Program-made: the position numbers and the translations under genes | Shown here: positions 58,113 to 64,000 of the stretch, in pieces | How the letters are laid out: every line of letters begins with the position of its first letter | How positions within the stretch are numbered: position 1 is the first letter of the stretch | The notes under the pieces: generated by a model | The model's database searches: none | Told to the model about the DNA's origin: nothing | What the model saw: the letters and a program-made list of their open reading frames with translations, nothing else | Assembly (NCBI GenBank): GCA_018663245.1 | Contig: JABJEI010000012.1 | Coordinates: 29,969-93,968 of the forward strand | Source: a bacterium | Lineage (GTDB): Bacteria > Babelota > Babeliae > Babelales > JABJEI01 | DNA: 64,000 bases | Direction of reading: 5' to 3'

Positions 58113-61100
58113 TTAATCGGATCTATGCGCTTCCTGCGTAACGTGCCTGACCGGAATTGCGACCTTGATCGAGTTGTCGTGCAATGCGCGAACAATGCTA
58201 AAACGAAGATCTGATTCAATGTCGTACATATCCAGAGTCTTACTTGAACTAATAAAGGCACGAATCATAAATTCATAACCATTATCACCAAACTGAACAA
58301 GCCGAATTATTGGCGCTGGTGAACGCAAAATCATTAGATCTTTTTCTAGCAAAGCCAAAATAATCTCTTTGACCTTGCTCGGGTCAGCTGCGTATGGAAT
58401 CGTAATGTTTATATCATTAAACGCAACAAACGATCGCACGTAATTCCAGTTCCTCACATGCTTACTGATAATCACGGAATTAGGAACAATAAATGTCGTA
58501 CTATTTTTGCTACGCAAGATTACACTTCGTGGAGTAATTTGACGTACTACACCGATGGTTCCATCCTGCAGCTCAACAAAATCGCCAATCTTGATAGGGC
58601 GTTGAATCAGAATAATAAAGTAGGCAAAGAAGTCACTAATCAGCTCTTTGATTCCCCAACCAATACTGAACAATACAGCGCCAAAATAGAGCATCAACGA
58701 GCCAAGCCCAACTTGCTGTATACCAAGAAGAAGAGCGATAGTAACAATAATATATCGGGTTAAGGCCATGAGCATTGTTTGAATGCCAACCTCAACAATT
58801 AGTAATGCAAAAATTCGTCGTAATACAAAACGATTAATCAAAGTTGCAACTACCATTGCACCCGAAACCAACGCAAGAAGATGCAGAATAGAAACAGCGC
58901 TAACCTCAAGCGGTTTACCGGTAGCATCAAGAGTACTGGAAGTGTAGAATGAGCGATGTATCACATCGTAAACTGTATCCCAACCTATTGCTCTGCCCCA
59001 AACCCAAGCCGCCAAAAATATGGCGCAAGAGATTAAACCAACAAAAGTAGTTATAACAAATAGACCGTACCAAGATTTAGCATTTGCAAAGCGTTCCTTG
59101 GAAACCTCTCTGCTGCGCACAAAAAAGATATCTGAAGATATGGTCCGAATGTATTCGTTTGCCCAAACAAAAAATGGCATAAAGGCGATTGAAACCGCAA
59201 GCCTATAAACAATGTATCGAACCCATCTACCTAGACCGATAGCAGGGTGACTCATTATGACGGCAATACCAACAAAAATAAGCATAACAGGGTAAATTCT
59301 ATCAACCCATTTCTTAATCCAAGGCCTATCTGGCAAGATCGAAAATATTAACCCTTTTGAAACAAGCAACAGCAACAAAATTGAGATCTGGAAGATGATA
59401 AAGTTAATAGCATGAAGAAGTGCCGGAACACTTGTTTCGTAGTACCCACCAGTCAAAAACGCTTCTCTAACTAGCATTAAAATTATTGTTGAGAAGGTTA
59501 AGAAAGAAAAAACACGCCTCAACCACTCCTGGTAGACCTTGCCAACAAAAACATAATCCTTCTTAAAATTCAAATTTCCCATGCACACAAAGTATGAGCG
59601 AGATAGATAGATTAAGTATGGGATAGATCCAAGGAAGATAATGCTTAGCATAAAATCATCTAAAATCAGATGAAATTTAGCTAAAGCAAAAGCCACCGAC
59701 CAAATAAATATACTGGTAAGGTGATCAATGAAAAACTGTAAAGTAGCCAAACATAGCGCCAGCCACCTCCAACTGTGGATCCGGCTGTCCGAACTCGTCT
59801 CCCTCTGATCTACAATTCCTTTCAGATGGCTTGCAAAGTCTGGTAAATAAACCCTAAGCAGTAGAAATAGCAACAGGAGTAATAACAGGCCTAATAGCAA
59901 AGTAATCGCATGCAATGGTTGGTGAAAACTGTTACCTGCCCAAGCAAAAAATGCTGGAATGGACAAATTCTTTACATGCACAAGCGCTAACACGCGAAGA
60001 TCGCCCAAAAATTTACGCATATCAATGGCACTGCGCTTGAGTTGCTCCCAAGTGATAGCATGTGCAGAGCGAGAAAGCATCGAGCGTCCAGTCAACTCAG
60101 AGTGAACGGACAGAAGCTGCTGCATACTTTTTTGCAAAACAACCAGCACCTTAGAGTAAACCTCAATCAAGCGACCAACCTCGGTCACCTGTTTACGAAC
60201 ACCGTTGTTAGCCCGCAACAAAAACTCGCGAACCTCTTTGTACGCTCGGGCATTATTTTGGAAAAGTGATACACGATTAGATTCAAGCTCTACCAACTTG
60301 GCAACAGCAGCATCAAGCTGCTTGTTAAGTGTATTTAGACGCAGCGTAGCAGAAGTACGCTCATCATCAACTCTTGATAATTCTGAGGAAACTTTTGCTC
60401 TAAATGGTTCGTAACTTTTGCTTTCAAACAATAAAAGTTCGTCGTTTATTTGTGATGAAATTAGCCGGTACCAGGTCCTAACAATCATCGAATCAACTTC
60501 ACGCTCTTGCAGATCCGATTTAGTTAAAAATATTCTAGCATCCTGGAATTCGCGCCTGAGCTTCAAAAGGTCGATATAAGATGATAATGCTCGTACCTTT
60601 GAATATCCTAGCCATTGATTGGCAGAGATTTGCTTGGCGTCGTCCTCCAGTGAAACATTGTACTGCTTTGCGAGGGTATCGCGCTCGGCCGAACGTGACT
60701 CCTCTTCTTTGATTATCTGATCGCGCTGACCATAAAATTTATTCTTTTGAACAAGCGAATATTGACGCTGTAGTTCAAGATCATTTTTAATTTTATCCAC
60801 ATAAGAAACCGGAATAATCAACGCACCTTTGCGCTTAATCATCGATAGTAAACGCTTAACCATCTCCAGCTTACGCTTACTAACAAAAATTTTAGTCGCA
60901 TTAAACAGCGCCTGTTGCTCCGCCTCCTTAACCCGTAATTTTGCTAGCTCTATCTGGCCCTTAGTAAGCTTTATAGCCTCATCAGCCAAACGCGCCTTCT
61001 GCTCAAGAGTCAAAAGTGGCTTGTTGCTTGTTTTTTGCCCATCATAGCTCTGAGAACTTTGAGCTGATTCACGTGCCTTTTTCTGGTCCTTTACCTTAGA

Positions 61101-61667
61101 CTCAAATCCAGCCAAGGCCTGCTTACTGCTTGAAAGCTCTCCAGAAGTTTTACTTTTTTCTTCCAAATACTTCAGACTATCTTGTAGATCATACGAAAGG
61201 GCTGTTACACGCTGTAGATCATCAAAATTGAAGTGTGACTTGCCTGCCTGAAGGCTCTTAAAATAAGGGTCTAAAAGATATTTTTGTATCTCTCTAACGT
61301 GGCCCTCGATAACAAGCACAGTCTGTGTTGTAACTGGAGCCAACTCATTTATGACATGATAAAGCTGATTACTAAGTGATAATCGTTTTTCTAAAAAAAG
61401 TGATTTTCCTGTTTTTTGAGCAATATTGCCCTGTAATATTCTAATCTCGTTTGCAATATTATTGGCCCGCGAAGAGTAATCTTTACCAGAAAGAGCCTCT
61501 AACTCAGCCTTTATCTGGTCCAACCGCTCCTGCATCGTCGCAACATCAGATTTACTTAACGATACAGCTGAATGGTTGCCCATTAACATTTTGACCAAGC
61601 CACCCATTGGCAATGTACTCGAAGCGTACAAGCTGAGTGCAATTAATACGTAAGACAATCTCTTCAT
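58113..61667 (-). CDS. large MscS-family mechanosensitive channel
   Basis: multi-TM; FFAYFIILIQRPIKIGDFVELQDGTIGVVRQITPRSVILRSKNSTTFIVPNSVI; coiled-coil N-terminus; start at MKRLSYVLIAL. Confidence 0.9.
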   Translation of the reverse strand: MKRLSYVLIALSLYASSTLPMGGLVKMLMGNHSAVSLSKSDVATMQERLDQIKAELEALSGKDYSSRANNIANEIRILQGNIAQKTGKSLFLEKRLSLSNQLYHVINELAPVTTQTVLVIEGHVREIQKYLLDPYFKSLQAGKSHFNFDDLQRVTALSYDLQDSLKYLEEKSKTSGELSSSKQALAGFESKVKDQKKARESAQSSQSYDGQKTSNKPLLTLEQKARLADEAIKLTKGQIELAKLRVKEAEQQALFNATKIFVSKRKLEMVKRLLSMIKRKGALIIPVSYVDKIKNDLELQRQYSLVQKNKFYGQRDQIIKEEESRSAERDTLAKQYNVSLEDDAKQISANQWLGYSKVRALSSYIDLLKLRREFQDARIFLTKSDLQEREVDSMIVRTWYRLISSQINDELLLFESKSYEPFRAKVSSELSRVDDERTSATLRLNTLNKQLDAAVAKLVELESNRVSLFQNNARAYKEVREFLLRANNGVRKQVTEVGRLIEVYSKVLVVLQKSMQQLLSVHSELTGRSMLSRSAHAITWEQLKRSAIDMRKFLGDLRVLALVHVKNLSIPAFFAWAGNSFHQPLHAITLLLGLLLLLLLFLLLRVYLPDFASHLKGIVDQRETSSDSRIHSWRWLALCLATLQFFIDHLTSIFIWSVAFALAKFHLILDDFMLSIIFLGSIPYLIYLSRSYFVCMGNLNFKKDYVFVGKVYQEWLRRVFSFLTFSTIILMLVREAFLTGGYYETSVPALLHAINFIIFQISILLLLLVSKGLIFSILPDRPWIKKWVDRIYPVMLIFVGIAVIMSHPAIGLGRWVRYIVYRLAVSIAFMPFFVWANEYIRTISSDIFFVRSREVSKERFANAKSWYGLFVITTFVGLISCAIFLAAWVWGRAIGWDTVYDVIHRSFYTSSTLDATGKPLEVSAVSILHLLALVSGAMVVATLINRFVLRRIFALLIVEVGIQTMLMALTRYIIVTIALLLGIQQVGLGSLMLYFGAVLFSIGWGIKELISDFFAYFIILIQRPIKIGDFVELQDGTIGVVRQITPRSVILRSKNSTTFIVPNSVIISKHVRNWNYVRSFVAFNDINITIPYAADPSKVKEIILALLEKDLMILRSPAPIIRLVQFGDNGYEFMIRAFISSSKTLDMYDIESDLRFSIVRALHDNSIKVAIPVRHVTQEAHRSD

Positions 61668-61686
61668 AGTTTTTCCACGTATCCTG

Positions 61687-62259
61687 TTACAGAAAGCCAA
61701 CTTTAAATAGCTCGCGCCTCGGATGAAGTTGCATACACTGACGCAACCAACAATCAAACAAATGTAACCAACCTGGCGGTATTTCTTTCTCCAACATAGT
61801 CTCGGGCGATTGCGAAATCAAGCTATCGAACCAGTCAATATCACAAGGCGGCTGATTAGGATGAGTACCAATCAAAACAAAAAGCTTGGTCAAAAAAATA
61901 CGCTTACCTGCCTCAGAAAGGCTCTGAGCATCAATAAGGTATAGCTGCTCAACCAATGCAAAAATAGCAATATCCATGCTGCCATAATCAACCGAAAAAA
62001 AACATAATTCTAGGATAGTACAAAAAAAAGAGAAATCGCATCGAGCCCACTGCAATGCAGTTTTCTCAAGAATTATACTACCCATGCGCCATCGCCCAGC
62101 CCGCAAGTCAGCCGTGTATGTAATAAGATTACCCGGAGAGCACAGCCGCATATCACGCACACTGCACCTCAAGTCAATTCGTCCAAGCTGTTTGTCAAAC
62201 AAGGCTATCCTGTTTTCCGACAAACTTCGCATCACAATACCACGTCGATAAACGTTCAC
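61687..62259 (-). CDS. hypothetical protein, possibly RecO-like
   Basis: RIDLRCS... then helical region with ILELCFFSVDYGSMDIAIFALVEQLYLIDA and LFVLIGTHPNQPPC; weak resemblance only. Confidence 0.35.
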   Translation of the reverse strand: MNVYRRGIVMRSLSENRIALFDKQLGRIDLRCSVRDMRLCSPGNLITYTADLRAGRWRMGSIILEKTALQWARCDFSFFCTILELCFFSVDYGSMDIAIFALVEQLYLIDAQSLSEAGKRIFLTKLFVLIGTHPNQPPCDIDWFDSLISQSPETMLEKEIPPGWLHLFDCWLRQCMQLHPRRELFKVGFL

Positions 62260-62335
62260 AAACCACTCTTCTTTACAACTCTATCACTCAACCAAAAATC
62301 ATACGCTTAGTGTAGCGTACAAGTACAACGTAAAA

Positions 62336-63499
62336 CTACTTTTTTCTTTTAGGACGAGCCACTGTCGTCTGCTTCGGCCCAAGCTTTATATCAGACAAAT
62401 TTTTTGTTCTGGGCACATTCTCCCAATCATTTCCAAAGTTTTTAACCCTCTCTTCTTTTATTCTTTGAAGAAGAGGGTCTATATGATCTAAACTATCCTG
62501 AATCTCTGTCTTCCCATTGCCAAAACAATCAACAATATTCCAACCGTCAACACTGCCTTTACCTTTAATTAGGCTCCTTTGAACCACTTTCTGTTTCAGC
62601 TTTAATCTCTTACCCAAGCTTATTCTTCTATACATTTCCAGTTTTTTTACGTAATCAGCTTGAGAAGCTCTAAAATCAACCTTGAGTTTTTTAATCGACA
62701 ATCTACCTTCAGAGAAGTGCTTTTGGTAAAAACTCTTTGCTTGCATATCCTTACCAGAAAGAACGCTCAGCAACGGATAAACGTACGGCCTCAAATCTTC
62801 ACGCTCACTAAATGTTTTAATACATTTCGATAAACTAGATCTGTTTTCATTTACAAATCCATCCCAAAAAATCATCTTGTCCTCTCGTTTGCTATTAAAC
62901 CGAGAAAACAATTTATTGGTATCGTTAAACTTTTTTAGCAACTCCAGAACAGATGTAGGCAACTCAGCTCTATTAAAGCGCGTTGAACCAGACCGAGTTT
63001 TCAGTTCAATGATTCCTAAATCTGAGTAGACTGCAAACGAATCATTAATTGCGTCCATCTTGTTTTTTGATACCAAATTAACCATAAAAACTTGGTCTAA
63101 AAAGTTTTGACCCGCTAGCTTTTTCTTATTATTTGAATCGGCCTGCTGCACAAAAAAATCAGATACATTAATTGCCACACCTTCAACACCAAGCTGCGTT
63201 AAAGCTGTAGACTGAAGAGAAAATGGTCTGTCCAAAAAAAGTTTCTTGTTAGTTAACCCTTTCACCTCTTCTTGCTGTCTAGCTTGCTCGGCAAGGCGAT
63301 TGCTTTCTTGATAATTATTATACAAATTAACTGCAAAATTCTTTGCTTGATACTTTAAGTCACCGGTCACACTTGCAACGCCATAACCAAAATCACAGGC
63401 CTTATTTTTTATACAATCAGCGAAATCGACAAGCGTCCCGCAAGCTGCAGCACAGCTAAACAACAGACCACACAAAGCTACTCGCCCAACATTAATGCG
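62336..63499 (-). CDS. hypothetical secreted protein
   Basis: MRINVGRVALCGLLFSCAAACG signal or lipoprotein-like N-terminus; GGGGAG RBS. Confidence 0.6.
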   Translation of the reverse strand, partial: RINVGRVALCGLLFSCAAACGTLVDFADCIKNKACDFGYGVASVTGDLKYQAKNFAVNLYNNYQESNRLAEQARQQEEVKGLTNKKLFLDRPFSLQSTALTQLGVEGVAINVSDFFVQQADSNNKKKLAGQNFLDQVFMVNLVSKNKMDAINDSFAVYSDLGIIELKTRSGSTRFNRAELPTSVLELLKKFNDTNKLFSRFNSKREDKMIFWDGFVNENRSSLSKCIKTFSEREDLRPYVYPLLSVLSGKDMQAKSFYQKHFSEGRLSIKKLKVDFRASQADYVKKLEMYRRISLGKRLKLKQKVVQRSLIKGKGSVDGWNIVDCFGNGKTEIQDSLDHIDPLLQRIKEERVKNFGNDWENVPRTKNLSDIKLGPKQTTVARPKRKK

Positions 63500-63764
63500 C
63501 ATTACTACACTCCCCACTAAAAACAATCGATTTAGACCATTTTAATCAAGTGAATGTAACTCAGCTCAGCTCAAAAAAACGAGGGTTTATAGTTATTTTG
63601 AATTCGTGCTTTTATTGCTAGATCAATTTGAACGGGTGTCTACACCCTGGTAAACAGATGCTCTTTTCAGCCACATTGAATGCGGGGCAACAGATTGTTG
63701 CCCCGCGAGTAAAAATTTAGTACTTACTTATTCTGGTTGCTATTCTGATTCTGCTCTAGCATTC

Positions 63765-63998
63765 TCAGGTTTTTTTTTGCGTAGCTTTCAACTTGCTTTT
63801 AGCAAGACTAGTCTTGCTAATTCTATTAAGCTGAATCTTGCGAGAGGCCGTCAATTTAATAGCATAATTTTTCATTAGCTGATCCGACTCAGAGTTAAGT
63901 GCTTTCAGCCTTTTAGAAGTCAACCCGCTCAACGTCAAAACTTCATCCAATGAGTTTCTGTCGCTTTGTTGTTTTTTATAAACTAAAGCATTCACCAA
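63765..63998 (-). CDS. hypothetical protein, possibly truncated by the window edge
   Basis: ORF reaches the window end; basic, Lys/Ser-rich. Confidence 0.35.
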   Translation of the reverse strand: MVNALVYKKQQSDRNSLDEVLTLSGLTSKRLKALNSESDQLMKNYAIKLTASRKIQLNRISKTSLAKSKLKATQKKT

Positions 63999-64000
63999 CC

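Overview
Gene-dense 64 kb bacterial chromosomal segment. The housekeeping genes are: ruvA, transaldolase/Fsa-type aldolase, trxA, cysS, bamA, an FtsI/PBP gene with an FtsL-like upstream ORF, groES-groEL, rpe, a tRNA-Arg(TCT), a YbaK/ProX-type deacylase, part of an F-type ATP synthase operon (c, b, b', delta, alpha), a dCK/TK2-like deoxynucleoside kinase, recD2, a dCMP deaminase, an M3 peptidase and a large MscS channel. Between them is an unusually high density of small secreted (signal-peptide) proteins, ankyrin and Sel1 repeat proteins, and eukaryote-facing candidate effectors. The content resembles a reduced-genome, protist-associated bacterium such as Candidatus Dependentiae (TM6/Babeliae); that placement is inference only. 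No rRNA, CRISPR array, integrase, transposase or prophage was recognised. Main items for follow-up: (1) a secreted Josephin-like cysteine protease/deubiquitinase candidate translationally coupled to an unknown secreted partner; (2) two tandem proteins with a 31-aa helical repeat and a shared unknown C-terminal domain; (3) a secreted EndoU-like RNase candidate; (4) a tandem D-Ala-D-Ala ligase fusion; (5) a tandem duplication that copied the 3' end of recD2; (6) a modular palindromic interspersed repeat family. All family calls come from reading motifs by eye; no database search was run.
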